This document shows positions 31,563 through 42,717 of a stretch of 64,000 nucleotides of DNA, one piece after another. The notes beneath the pieces are model-generated. The model saw only the letters and a program-made list of their open reading frames with translations, searched no databases and had not been told where the DNA came from. The stretch comes from an uncultured cyanobacterium (lineage in GTDB: Bacteria > Cyanobacteriota > Cyanobacteriia > Cyanobacteriales > Nostocaceae), in assembly GCA_903848645.1 (NCBI GenBank), contig CAINGU010000088.1, positions 89,276 through 153,275 of the forward strand. Reading direction: 5' to 3'. A program made the position numbers and the translations under genes. Numbering within the stretch: position 1 is the first letter of the stretch; each line of letters opens with the position of its first letter.

Positions 31563-31809
31563 TAGGCAAGAAGATGGTAGATTCAGGTGTACGCAATTTT
31601 TTTAAATCAAACATGAGTTCTATATTTTTGATCACCTGTTTTCAATTCAACCAGTTATTCTGATAATTTCCTGTTCAGTCTCACTTTAAATTATACTGAA
31701 TATTGACCAAACTATTCTTAGTATTTAGTTGGTAATCAAAAATATCAGAAAATTTGGTGCAATTTTCTCCTAACAATATTTGATAAGGGTTGCCTAGCAA
31801 TCTAATGTT

Positions 31810-33411
31810 ATGAATCAAGATCCATCAAAACTTCCTAGTTCTCATGATCTAGAGAAACTTATTCCGCCTATTTTATTGGAAATTCAAGATAATATTAGAC
31901 AAGTTATCCGTGATAAATTAAATCAGTATTTTCTATCTAATCCGGCATTATCTGCTACTGAAACATCAGATAATTCTGAATTGTTTGAATCCATCTTTAA
32001 TGAAGTATTATATAGTACGATATATTCAATAGTTTCCGCCAAATATCAAGTTGATGAAAATACCATCCAAAATTACTATAATGTAATAAATGACCATCTT
32101 CAAGGCTATAGAGACAGCCAAGAAAATTCATTATTTAAATCACAGCCATTTGAAGCGATTCCTACAGCAGCACTTATGCTTTCAAGTATTAATTCTCAAA
32201 TTAAAAAACAAGAGTCATGGCAAAAAAATGAAGAGGGGATAGCAGTGGCGCAACACAGAGCTAAAGGTAATCCCCAAAATTATATTGAGCATTATATTAG
32301 TACCCCCGGTGATGTTACATTACTTCCTTGGCATGAAGCCCAACAGATTATTGATAAATTTGGGTTTAATAGTGTTAAATTACACTTAATATTTGCTGCT
32401 TATACAATGGAGCAGGATAAACCTTGGGACAGCTTATTTACGATTAAAGGTAGTGAGTTAATTGAAAAACTAGGCTGGGATAAGCGCACTGATTTACCCA
32501 AACATCAAAAACTTCTAGAAATAGCAAAAACCGCGTTTGCATTGGATTGTTTGTTAGTGAAAACAGTATGGATAGAAGGGAGAAATAGAAAAGGTGGTAT
32601 AAATGCTAGTACACCTATTGGTCGGATGTGGAACATCACGATTGTCCCCTATGGTCAGGTAAATTCATCTGGGAAGATAGAAGAGCCTGATGAAGTGCAG
32701 ATAATTGTTCAACCAGGTGCTTGGACGAAATACTTTTTAAACCGAGCGGGAGCAGAATCGCGGTCAGCTTTATATCAGTTTGGCTACTTAGCTCAAAAAG
32801 TCTTAGAAATTGATCCTTATCATGAAGAACTCACACTAAGGTTGGCTATATATTTGACATTGGATAGCCGGGTTCGTCTGGATGGCAACTACAGGGTACA
32901 GGAACTAATAGAAATTGCTTTGCCCAAAACAGAACTAGATAAAGCTTTATGCGATCGCTTGAAAGCTTTCAAGCTAAAGCAGCGCTGGGATAATGCTTTA
33001 CAGCACTTGCTTAACAAACTGAATTGGCAGATTGTATTTGACCCAAAAACATATCCTGAATCGCTTAGACCAGAGTATACACAGAAACAGCCTAAAGGCT
33101 ACTTTCAAAAATTACTTGATGCCAAGCTGACCATCAAACCCCCACATCCTATTCCTGAACTGATAGCATCCAAGGTTAAGCCAAAAGTAGAACGATTACA
33201 GCCCAAAACCAAGGATACACCACCAGAAGATATTGAATTGACTGGCAGCCAAGTGAGAGAAGCGCGGATTGCTAAAGGCTGGCCACAGACTAAATTAGCT
33301 AGTTTATTAAACGTATCCCAAAAGTTTATCTCACTGGTGGAACGAGGCGATCGCCCACTAAATCCGCAACAATCCGTCTATATTCGCATCCTCTTAGATA
33401 TTAAACTTTAA
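31810..33411 (+). CDS. putative plasmid replication/regulatory protein with C-terminal HTH (XRE-like)
   Basis: VREARIAKGWPQTKLASLLNVSQKFISLVERGDRPLNPQ. Confidence 0.6.
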   Translation: MNQDPSKLPSSHDLEKLIPPILLEIQDNIRQVIRDKLNQYFLSNPALSATETSDNSELFESIFNEVLYSTIYSIVSAKYQVDENTIQNYYNVINDHLQGYRDSQENSLFKSQPFEAIPTAALMLSSINSQIKKQESWQKNEEGIAVAQHRAKGNPQNYIEHYISTPGDVTLLPWHEAQQIIDKFGFNSVKLHLIFAAYTMEQDKPWDSLFTIKGSELIEKLGWDKRTDLPKHQKLLEIAKTAFALDCLLVKTVWIEGRNRKGGINASTPIGRMWNITIVPYGQVNSSGKIEEPDEVQIIVQPGAWTKYFLNRAGAESRSALYQFGYLAQKVLEIDPYHEELTLRLAIYLTLDSRVRLDGNYRVQELIEIALPKTELDKALCDRLKAFKLKQRWDNALQHLLNKLNWQIVFDPKTYPESLRPEYTQKQPKGYFQKLLDAKLTIKPPHPIPELIASKVKPKVERLQPKTKDTPPEDIELTGSQVREARIAKGWPQTKLASLLNVSQKFISLVERGDRPLNPQQSVYIRILLDIKL

Positions 33412-33419
33412 ACTACATA

Positions 33420-33465
33420 GAGGTAAAGACAAGATATGTACAAAATTTATCACTATGTAAATTAA
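33420..33465. repeat. diverged solo copy of the Tn3-family TIR
   Basis: GAGGTAAAGACAAGATATGTACAAAATTTATCACTATGTAAATTA resembles the first ~45 nt of the TIR at 14417. Confidence 0.65.
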
Positions 33466-33471
33466 CGCAAT

Positions 33472-34137
33472 TTACCAAGGCAAAATTTCACCATTAGAGT
33501 GCCAGAAAGTCCCCGTATTTTCGAGATTCAATTCGTCAATGCGAGCCAGTAGTCCTTTAACTGCTTGTTCTGGGGTTATGCCTGAGTCGGTAAAACCAGT
33601 CATGCGAGTCTTTACCAATCCTGGATGAAGAATGCCAACAGCAATTCCTTGTGATTTTAGATCCACAGACAGTGATTTACCAGCCATTGATAACGCCACC
33701 TTAGACATCCTATAACCGTAAGAACCACCCGAAGTATTATCTTCAATTGAACCCATACGGCTGGTCATCATAATGACTTTTGAGCCTTGTTTGAGATTGG
33801 TCAGCAAAGCTTGAGTCAGTCGTAATGGACCGAGTGCATTAACTTCAAATTGCCTGCGGATGCTATTCATATCCAGGCGTTCAAGACTAACTCTTTCTAC
33901 AATACCAGCATTGTTAATCAAAACATCAATTGGTTGACCATCAAGTCTTGTGACTAAATCGGCAACCGACTCATCAGAGGTGATATCTATATCCGTTTCT
34001 ACAGATATACCTAAATTCTTCAATTCGTCTGAAGCCGAGCGACAGACAGCAATCACGCGCTCACCTCGCTCTTTCAGTTGACGACAATACTCTAAACCAA
34101 TGCCTCGATTTGCTCCTGTTACTAAATACGTAATCAT
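33472..34137 (-). CDS. short-chain dehydrogenase/reductase
   Basis: TGANRGIGLEYC, NNAG, YGYRMSK. Confidence 0.93.
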   Translation of the reverse strand: MITYLVTGANRGIGLEYCRQLKERGERVIAVCRSASDELKNLGISVETDIDITSDESVADLVTRLDGQPIDVLINNAGIVERVSLERLDMNSIRRQFEVNALGPLRLTQALLTNLKQGSKVIMMTSRMGSIEDNTSGGSYGYRMSKVALSMAGKSLSVDLKSQGIAVGILHPGLVKTRMTGFTDSGITPEQAVKGLLARIDELNLENTGTFWHSNGEILPW

Positions 34138-35239
34138 TAAGTTACCTCACCAGCTTTTTAAAACACTAACCGTTATTTTGACTCATCTGAGGAATTTAAG
34201 ACTTTGTCAACTAAATCGTTGCTTGGCGGTTAATGGCGTAATTTTGCTCCAGCTATCAGCTTTAAGCGGCTAGTTTTTGTTCTAGTTTAGTTCCAAAACA
34301 AAATTTTGTTCTAAAGAAAAAAGTTGGAAAAATAGACTTCTAATCCTTGTGGGATATAGCTTCAAGCGTTAGAACAACGACTCTAGTATCCTATAACAAA
34401 AACTCTAGTATCCCGTAACAAACTGGGGCTAGAACCCTTGCTAAATCAGGATTTTTTTCTGCGGAGAAGATAGATCCGTTTTCAAACACTGTTTCTGCCA
34501 ATATGGCATAATCATGAATATTTACTTATGCGACTGCAAAAATCCCCTTTTGATGCGAAATAAGGGAGATGTGCCTACGTCAATCGCAGTTTCACCGGGT
34601 TACAATAAAAAGACTGCATTTACTAAGGAATTTTGTGTATGGATTTAAAAATAGAACTGCTGAATTTAATCAATCAGTCTTTGTTACGGGAGTCTCACCA
34701 CTCCAAAAAAAAAGCTGGGTAGTCCGCTAGTTGCTTAGTTTAGGTAACAGGACAACTCAAAAGTCTAGAAAGAGAAAGTCTAGAGAGAATGAGAAGACCA
34801 AAACAGCGAAACGACTGGAAATCGTTTCAGCAACGGGCGAGCCATCCAAGCTCATCCAAAAAAGATATAAATATTTTGATCTCCATTCTAGACCATGAGT
34901 TACCCATTTACCAACAATTAGGCATTAAATCAAGATAGTAAAAATCTGCGAATGGCTCTAAACCCCTTATATGAAAGAGTTCTGGGAATTTCTGATCACA
35001 GCAAAATTCATGTATTTGTACTACACTCTTGTTTCTCTATTTCCTTCTGGCCTTGCGCCTGGAGCCTGAGAAAAAATGTAGTTCATTTACCTGAAAATAG
35101 CTGAAAATTGCTAACAGCAACAAAAATCAGGCTTGTTCAGAGCTTTTAAGCCCAACAGCAACTTTTTACATCCACAGAGGTTAAATGCCAACTAGCGGCT
35201 ACCCGATGAAAAAACACAAAACATCGAGGCAAGCCAATC

Positions 35240-38068
35240 ATGTATCTACCAGAAAACCCAGACAATTTCAGCAAACCAGCCCGTCGTCAAAGCAAAAAAA
35301 ACAAACCCCACCTACCAGCCTCCGAAATAGGGAAAAGGTACGTCACATATTTTTGGCATCCTTGGAGTCCGATAATCGCCCCAGCCAACAACTTCCTCAG
35401 CAAACCAGCCTGGAGAACAGAAGATTATTACCTTCAGCCATCGGAACTGTGGGCATATCATCAAGACAGAAACTATCTCATAGGCATCCGCTTTAGTTCA
35501 TATACCCGTTACGCCACAATAGACATAGACACAGGCAGCGACTACCATAACCTAGAAGCCTATCAAACCATCAAAGCCGCATTAGAAGACATAGGCATAA
35601 TCAGCTTAGTCCCCATCCAATCAAGTTATAGCGGCGGCTACCACCTAATCATCCCCTTCACAGCCCCAATCCCCACATTCAACCTAGCCTGCGCCCTAGA
35701 ACAAACAATCAAAGATACAGGCGGCAACATCAGTGCCGGACAAATAGAAATATTCCCCAACCCCAAACCCTGGGGAAAAGACAGCATCACCAACTACAAA
35801 GCCATTCGTTGCCCCATGCAGCCTGGAAGCGGCGCACTCCTTCTAGACGACGACCTGCAACCAATCAGTGACTCAGTAGCCACCTTCCTTGACCATTGTG
35901 ATCATGCAGCCCGTCATCAAGACCTCAGTAAACTTAGATACGCCTGCAAAAAAGCCAGAAAGCGGCATACAAGAGAACAATATCGGCAAAAAGCCAGCAT
36001 CAAAATCGAAGAATGGCAAAGTAACTGGGAAGAAATCATCGCCACAGGTTGGACAGGGTTTGGACAAACAAACACCCTGCTGCAAATCATCGTTGGCTAC
36101 GGCATCGTCTTTTTAGACCTACAAGACGAAAACCTAGTTAAATATGCCATAGAAACCGCTAGAAACGCCCCAGGCTACACACAATATTGTCGTCACCAAC
36201 ACCGCATCGAAACCAGAGTCAGAGACTGGGTAAAATGCACAATTAGACATCAATGGTATACACCCTACGCCAGCTATCCCAAGCGCCCATTAGGAACATA
36301 CTTGAATACATTTGCCCTAGCCATAGCAGATATTAGAGAAATAACCAAATATCAAAACCAAGATAATGTCATCCCCTTTGAAAAACCCAAAAGTAAAAAC
36401 CAGCAACGCAGCGAACAAACGCAAAAACGCATTAAAGTTATAGTGCAAAAATTAGAAACACAACCAAGAATACAGGAATGCAGAAGTACAGAAGGTCAAA
36501 GTACCTTACAAGTACAAACAGAGTTAAACACACAAGTAGAAACAGAACAACAACAACTAACAGAACTTACAGAATCAGGATTAAGTGAAGGAGTAACCGA
36601 AAGAAGCCAACAAATAAGTGCAGAATATAAACGTCAATATAACAAAACACTAAGTCAAAACACATTATATAAGCATAAGCATTTATGGCATCCCCAATGG
36701 TACATCCCAGATCCTTGGTTAAATAACAGCAACTTACAAAATCTCAACACAGACAATCGCATTAAAACAAATAACGTCGAAACAAATAACAACAAACAAA
36801 ATAGGATTCAAATAAACAGCATTAATCTAGCAGATACAATCTTGGATAGAAACATCAATTCAGGAAACAGCCAAGAGCCAAAAAATAGCGCAAACCCTTA
36901 CCCAGAGGACGATTACACTCACTTTTACCTAACTAATCAAACGTGGAAAAAACAAGAACCTCAAAACCCTTACCCAGAGGGCGATTACACTCACTTCTCC
37001 TATATGAAGGTATTATGTTTACCTTTCGCTACCAGTCCCGCAGGGGCTGAGGTAGCTGAAGAGATTATTGAACAACAGGAAAAAAACGAAAACTCCGAAG
37101 TTCAGGATTGTGATCTGGAAGTTCTAGTTTGTCAGCAGGAATCAAATCAACAGGAATTAAACCAATCAGAAGTAATTCAGTCTCTAGAAAATATTGAATT
37201 CATAAATTCTCTTAATAGTCCTGAAACTGATTTAACTCAAGTCAACAATCAATCAGAGTTAACAGTTAAACCGATTGTTTTGCAGTTAAATCAAGTTCCT
37301 ATTCATCAGGTTTTCTTATCTTCTTTGATTTGCAGCGACTCGCTAAAAAGCGATAAAGAAAACTTATCAATGACGGAGACTGACGAACTGCTGAGTGTAG
37401 TTGAATTGGGTTTAGTTGTTTCCGGACCAGAAGAGACGGCAGAACATTCGCTCTACACGTCCAAGAATGGGCAGGAAATCGTTTTAACTGGTGATTTGAT
37501 AGAATCCCCTGTTTTATTAGAAACATCAACCCTAAATGGCAATAACGGGGGGCAAATAGATTCTGTTGAGGATGGCATACCAGCTATGGTAACACCAGAA
37601 CCTGCACAGGAAGTTGTTAACAACGGGTTACACAGCGCGTTTATTGGGAATGGGACACAGCTAGATCCAGTTTCAAGAGAACCACTGCTTCAATCTGGTA
37701 ATAATGGGTGGCGAAGTGGCTCTGTTGATAATCTGATACCGGATACTAAAATACCAGAACCTGCACTCCGAAGTGTTAATTATGGACAGGAAAATACCTC
37801 TGTTGACAATTCTACTGCTGATGAGGACTTAAGAATCGAGGAACTCAAGCGGGTAACAAAGCTGCGACTAATGGCATTAAGCCATGCTAGAAAAAAGGTG
37901 CGGGAATACTGCCTAATTTCAAGGCGACTCATTGGTGGTCAAGAGCGCCAACACCTGGAGAAGACGTTCAAGATGCAATTTTACTTAGATTCGGGTCACG
38001 AATTGCTAGTAGCAGAAGCTACTGCATGGGCAGAGGATAATCCTGGGTGTTTGCCGTTTAGGTATTGA
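35240..38068 (+). CDS. AEP-type primase-like plasmid replication protein
   Basis: RYATIDIDTGSDYHN, SSYSGGYHLIIPF, QIEIFPNPKP, AIRCPMQPGSGALLLD. Confidence 0.7.
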   Translation: MYLPENPDNFSKPARRQSKKNKPHLPASEIGKRYVTYFWHPWSPIIAPANNFLSKPAWRTEDYYLQPSELWAYHQDRNYLIGIRFSSYTRYATIDIDTGSDYHNLEAYQTIKAALEDIGIISLVPIQSSYSGGYHLIIPFTAPIPTFNLACALEQTIKDTGGNISAGQIEIFPNPKPWGKDSITNYKAIRCPMQPGSGALLLDDDLQPISDSVATFLDHCDHAARHQDLSKLRYACKKARKRHTREQYRQKASIKIEEWQSNWEEIIATGWTGFGQTNTLLQIIVGYGIVFLDLQDENLVKYAIETARNAPGYTQYCRHQHRIETRVRDWVKCTIRHQWYTPYASYPKRPLGTYLNTFALAIADIREITKYQNQDNVIPFEKPKSKNQQRSEQTQKRIKVIVQKLETQPRIQECRSTEGQSTLQVQTELNTQVETEQQQLTELTESGLSEGVTERSQQISAEYKRQYNKTLSQNTLYKHKHLWHPQWYIPDPWLNNSNLQNLNTDNRIKTNNVETNNNKQNRIQINSINLADTILDRNINSGNSQEPKNSANPYPEDDYTHFYLTNQTWKKQEPQNPYPEGDYTHFSYMKVLCLPFATSPAGAEVAEEIIEQQEKNENSEVQDCDLEVLVCQQESNQQELNQSEVIQSLENIEFINSLNSPETDLTQVNNQSELTVKPIVLQLNQVPIHQVFLSSLICSDSLKSDKENLSMTETDELLSVVELGLVVSGPEETAEHSLYTSKNGQEIVLTGDLIESPVLLETSTLNGNNGGQIDSVEDGIPAMVTPEPAQEVVNNGLHSAFIGNGTQLDPVSREPLLQSGNNGWRSGSVDNLIPDTKIPEPALRSVNYGQENTSVDNSTADEDLRIEELKRVTKLRLMALSHARKKVREYCLISRRLIGGQERQHLEKTFKMQFYLDSGHELLVAEATAWAEDNPGCLPFRY

Positions 38069-38328
38069 GTGGAGATTCTGCATAGTCTTTGAGTATAAGA
38101 GTATGCAAACGGGTTGACGATGTGGTTGCTTCCCCTTTGCCCAATTTAATACCTATTAAGGGGTATAGCCGGGATACCCCTTAATAACTAAAACTGGTTT
38201 TCATCTGTCATGCTCTATATATCTAGTTTATCTGCGGTTACAGGTAATGCCATACTCGGATCATAAACTGTAATACCAGGCGTTATGGTATATTAGCTAT
38301 AACCAGTAGATTCGCTTTCCTTAATAAT

Positions 38329-38730
38329 ATGAAATCCTTAATAAAAAATAATGTGCAATTCGTAAAAAGAGAAGAAAAAAAACGTGGCTCAAAAATCTCT
38401 GATTTTAAGGAAGTTAATTTTAGCTTTGAGTTTCGTTTTGAATTAGACTTGGAGTTAAGCGAGTGGGATTTTATGCACTTGGATGGATGGAGGTGCGAAG
38501 AATATTTAACAGAGACGGAAGAAGGACGATTTGAGAAAACTATTACTACTGTTGTTCCCTTTATGAGCGATTGGCTATCAGACATTTTGGATACTTACAA
38601 ACAAAGCATAGATTACGATAAGCTAAGACCAGCGGATAAAAGAACATATAGAGAGGGAATAGATTTGTTGAGAATCATGGTTGAAGCAGGGGAATTGTTT
38701 ATTCTCATAACAGAAGTTTTTAAGCAGTGA
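38329..38730 (+). CDS. hypothetical protein
   Basis: 133-aa ORF. Confidence 0.5.
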   Translation: MKSLIKNNVQFVKREEKKRGSKISDFKEVNFSFEFRFELDLELSEWDFMHLDGWRCEEYLTETEEGRFEKTITTVVPFMSDWLSDILDTYKQSIDYDKLRPADKRTYREGIDLLRIMVEAGELFILITEVFKQ

Positions 38731-38922
38731 TAAATGTAATCAAACCAGCAATTACACTTTACAGGATAAAACAATCACTGTAACTTTCTAAAGTTAGATT
38801 TATGAATGAATTTTATCCCTAGCGATATGCGGCTTGGTGAATCATTTAGCCATACTTTATGGTCAATGGCAACACAATCACCGTCAACGCGGACAACTTG
38901 GGGGTATCCCGGCTATATCCCA

Positions 38923-40047
38923 TTATGACGAATTAATTAATTGAGCAATTTCATCTAACTTCTGTGCCAAGATTTCTTGTAAAGATTGCAGTTGTTCACG
39001 ACTAGCATTAGCTAAAGTCGTCTCAGATAACCCACTACTAATTTTTTGAAGAACTGCTTTGATTTCTTTCGATTCTGATGGCTCTGGTGTTAAATATCTA
39101 GCCTTAATGCCTTTGATTAAATCCCGTGTCTCAGGTACAGTTAAATTTTCCTTCAATACCTGTTCTGTGGCTTTGATTCGTTCTCTAGCTGCTTCTTGTT
39201 CCGAAATTTTCAAAGTTTTTGCTGACAATGTTGCTAATGCTAAAGCGTGTGCGCCTTTCAATCCTTTTTCACGAATGGCTTTTTTTAAATCTTCTGGCAA
39301 AGATAACATTGGTAAAAGATTGGATTTAACAGAAGCTGGATTTAAGCCAAACTCCAAAAACACTAAAAATAAAGCTTGCTCTTCATTAATAATTTCCAGT
39401 GCTTCTAAACCCTGTTGTTGTTCTTCACTATTAGCAACTAATAATTTTGTCAATTCCTTAATTTGATTATTACGTTCAATCCGCTTGAGTACAGTTGCTA
39501 GACTTGTCGTAACTTCATCCAATTCTAATCCAGTGGATTTAGTAATCTCCTTAAATATGGCTTCTGCTTTATCTAGTGGATTTAAATCTTCAAAACCCAG
39601 AAAAGTCAATAACGATGATTGGTCTAAATCCTCTGGAGGTGGGACGATTAATGCCCGAATAGTCTCCCATCCTAAGACCTGCGCTCCTGACCACCGTAAC
39701 TGCCCGTCCAAAAGTAGATAACGACCGTGATTGTGCGGAACTAAAATTATTGGTGTAATCTGCCCATGTTTTTTTAGTAATCTGGCTTTGGACTGAATGG
39801 ATTCTTGGGTAATTGTTTGTCTTGGTTGGTTAGGGTTAGGATCTATTAAACCTATATCAATGGCAATCTCACCTGTTTGCGTTTGCAATTGTTCCCGCAG
39901 TTTGGCTATTTCCGTCTCTAATTCTGGTGATTGCAATGCTCGTAGTTTTTCTACTTCAGCTTGCAAATCCGTAATTTTCTGTTCTTGATCTGTTTTCTGG
40001 ACTGCCCCTTTAAATTTATCACCTATTTGCGGTAATCCTTTTGCCAT
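38923..40047 (-). CDS. parB: ParB/RepB-like partition protein
   Basis: IDIGLIDPNPNQPRQTIT...LVPHNHGRYLLLDGQLRWSGAQVLGW. Confidence 0.9.
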   Translation of the reverse strand: MAKGLPQIGDKFKGAVQKTDQEQKITDLQAEVEKLRALQSPELETEIAKLREQLQTQTGEIAIDIGLIDPNPNQPRQTITQESIQSKARLLKKHGQITPIILVPHNHGRYLLLDGQLRWSGAQVLGWETIRALIVPPPEDLDQSSLLTFLGFEDLNPLDKAEAIFKEITKSTGLELDEVTTSLATVLKRIERNNQIKELTKLLVANSEEQQQGLEALEIINEEQALFLVFLEFGLNPASVKSNLLPMLSLPEDLKKAIREKGLKGAHALALATLSAKTLKISEQEAARERIKATEQVLKENLTVPETRDLIKGIKARYLTPEPSESKEIKAVLQKISSGLSETTLANASREQLQSLQEILAQKLDEIAQLINSS

Positions 40048-40100
40048 CTAAACCTCCTTATGTTATTTCTGCTACATCTGTAGCCTTAGCGGTGAGAGTG

Positions 40101-40952
40101 TCAATATTTTTCCTGAATTAAGGCAATGACATCATCAACAACTAATTTAAAATCTTTACAAGCTGGATGCTTGGGACGATACTTGTGCAATGGTAAACCA
40201 TAGGCACTAGCATTTTTAAATTCGTTAGAACTCCGAATTTTGGGATATAACTTGATTCCTAATCTCTCCGCAATTGCCGGTAACTGTGCTAAATATTGTC
40301 TGTGCATAGCTACTGCTCCGTTATACATACTGGGAACAAACCCTAAAATTGGTGGTCGGGGTTCAAGTTGTAACTCGTCACTGGTGGAAATACACCATTC
40401 AACTAACTCTGCTGAACCAGAAATAGCTTTCATTTCTAACTGGACTGGAACTAATACATGAGTAGCCGCAGCTAAAGCATTGACATTGAGCATCCCCAAT
40501 GTTGCTGGACAGTCCAAGATAATTAAGTTATGAGGTAATGGATATTTATTGAGTTTGTCCGCTAAACTGTATTCTCCCCGTTTTCTGATGACCAGTTCAT
40601 TAGCCATTTCTGCTAATAAGGGATGTCCTTGGCACACTTCAACTTTAGAATCCCAAACTGGTGCTAATGACCAATCACCTTTAAAATCTTTAGAAAATAA
40701 TTCTACTGTTGTTAAATTTGCTTCGGCTGGCGATAAACCACAAAATACATCTAATGAACGTTGGGGGTCTAAATCTAGCATAGCTACTCGATAACCCCGC
40801 TTACTGACTTCATAGGCAAGATGTGTACTAATAGTAGACTTACCTACTCCCCCAGCGTTAGCCAGAAGTGCAATAACTATCTGTTTCATAAAATTTTTAC
40901 TCGCGCTTGCTTTTAATATATCAATTTTTTGTCGTATTTTAAAATTCGACAA
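40101..40952 (-). CDS. parA: ParA partition ATPase
   Basis: LLANAGGVGKSTISTHLAYEVSKRGYRVAMLDLDPQRS. Confidence 0.95.
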   Translation of the reverse strand: MSNFKIRQKIDILKASASKNFMKQIVIALLANAGGVGKSTISTHLAYEVSKRGYRVAMLDLDPQRSLDVFCGLSPAEANLTTVELFSKDFKGDWSLAPVWDSKVEVCQGHPLLAEMANELVIRKRGEYSLADKLNKYPLPHNLIILDCPATLGMLNVNALAAATHVLVPVQLEMKAISGSAELVEWCISTSDELQLEPRPPILGFVPSMYNGAVAMHRQYLAQLPAIAERLGIKLYPKIRSSNEFKNASAYGLPLHKYRPKHPACKDFKLVVDDVIALIQEKY

Positions 40953-41002
40953 CTGTAAGAAGATAGAGAATTTTCATAAATGTCGTATTTCAAAATACGA
41001 CA
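40931..41002. promoter_or_regulatory. two parS/operator-like palindromes upstream of parA
   Basis: GTCGTATTTTAAAATTCGAC (40931-40950) and TGTCGTATTTCAAAATACGACA (40981-41002). Confidence 0.65.
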
Positions 41003-41032
41003 TTGGGCATAATTTTCAAGACTACATTCAGG

Positions 41033-42622
41033 TTACTCAAATAATTCCTGATGTTGATAAGCAAACGGTGAAACATCCTGACTCGATACAGGTTGAGCAT
41101 AAATAGCCTGATTGCGAATAGCTTGCATTTGTTCTGATTCTCGCTCCATTGCTGGGGTAAATTGCGATCGCTGTCTCAACAAATCCTCAAACTCAATTTG
41201 CCCCGGTCTACCTTGAGCAAAAGCATTCTCAGCACAACGACGCACAGCATTACCAATTTCGGCTGGAGTACAAATTCTATACTCAGCCAACAGCCTCCGC
41301 CATTGCTCATCACTCCAAGGTGAATCATTACCTGAAAAAGCTGAAAAATACTTAGCTAAATGCAAATTGAAAACTTCGTATCTTGCCCCCTCATGGGGTA
41401 AATCTACAAAAAAGATATCATCAAAACGACGCACTAATTCAGCAGGTAGCATTTCTAGACGGTTGATAGTGGCAATCGTATAAACAGGTTCTTGGTGTTC
41501 CTGCATCCAAGTTAACAACCCCGCAGACAACCGCCGGGCTACACCTCCGTCTGCATTCGAGTCCCAACCGGCAAAACCTTTATCAAAATCATCCCAGTAG
41601 AGAACGCAGGGAGCAAGGGATGTTACCAAACCGATAAATTCCTTTAAAGCTCGGTCAGGATGAGGACTACCCAATAGTACACCCCAATTAGCGGCTAACA
41701 GTGGCAAGCCCATTTTCTTGGCTGCTAACTTGGCAGATAAACTTTTACCTGTTCCTGGTGGTCCCCATAACAACATTCCCGTGGGAAACTGCAAATTATA
41801 TGTTTGTGCTTCTGGTTGCAGCAAACAGGTAATAGTCTCCAACCTTGTTGCCAGTAAATCTAACCCCGCAGATGAAGGGATATCCGGTTGAGCAATGTAC
41901 TCTAAACCCCGTCCCTTTAATTTGTTAACTTTATGATCAAGAACTAATTGGGCGATATCCTCAAGCTGATTTGCAAAACCCAGACATTGTTTCAGTAGCA
42001 AATTTATCTCGTCTCTGGGTAAACCTTGACAGGCACGAATTAGCAATTGCAATGCTTGGCTTGTTGAATTTGTTTTTGAGTAAGGATAAGCATTGGCTAA
42101 AGTCGAGTGCGAACAACAATCAAAAAACTGCTGTACAATCAGTTCTACCTGCTGTTGGTTTGGCAATGGATGAGACAGTACAGGAATAAAGGGCTGTAAT
42201 TCTAAAGGTAGTTGAACGTAAGTTTCTAGTAATACCCAGTAATTATCTTGTTGACTCCACAAAGCTTGATGATAAGCATTCAGTAATTGATAGCTAAGTT
42301 TTTGACTAATTTGGCTACCATTATCTTCCTGTAACACTCCCTCTAACAAATAAATACCTGGTTGATAGTCTGACAAAAGATACTGAAGAATATCCTTCTT
42401 GTTACTACCCCTATCAGTTGACTGTAAGATGTACTGACCTTGATGCTGAATTAATTGTTGTAGTTCGCAATAACCGGGATTCCAGAGAAAGACTGACAAA
42501 GATTGCTCCTCACCCCAATGATAAAACTGCTCTAAAATCTGCATTCTATCAGGTGTCTGATATTCCACAGCCACAATTGCCGTATTTTGGTTAGCTAAAG
42601 CAGGCCAGTCTGTCAACTTCAT
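41033..42622 (-). CDS. AAA-family ATPase (Ycf46-like architecture)
   Basis: GMLLWGPPGTGKSLSAKLAAKKMGLPLL, CVLYWDDFDKGFAG, ATINRLEMLPAELVRRFDDIFFVDLP. Confidence 0.85.
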   Translation of the reverse strand: MKLTDWPALANQNTAIVAVEYQTPDRMQILEQFYHWGEEQSLSVFLWNPGYCELQQLIQHQGQYILQSTDRGSNKKDILQYLLSDYQPGIYLLEGVLQEDNGSQISQKLSYQLLNAYHQALWSQQDNYWVLLETYVQLPLELQPFIPVLSHPLPNQQQVELIVQQFFDCCSHSTLANAYPYSKTNSTSQALQLLIRACQGLPRDEINLLLKQCLGFANQLEDIAQLVLDHKVNKLKGRGLEYIAQPDIPSSAGLDLLATRLETITCLLQPEAQTYNLQFPTGMLLWGPPGTGKSLSAKLAAKKMGLPLLAANWGVLLGSPHPDRALKEFIGLVTSLAPCVLYWDDFDKGFAGWDSNADGGVARRLSAGLLTWMQEHQEPVYTIATINRLEMLPAELVRRFDDIFFVDLPHEGARYEVFNLHLAKYFSAFSGNDSPWSDEQWRRLLAEYRICTPAEIGNAVRRCAENAFAQGRPGQIEFEDLLRQRSQFTPAMERESEQMQAIRNQAIYAQPVSSQDVSPFAYQHQELFE

Positions 42623-42717
42623 GAATTTGATTTGAATGACTTACTTTCCCCTTGTAGAGCAAATTGATTACTAATGCCTTAGCCTTATGGATAATTATTA
42701 CTAACCAATGGGCTTTG

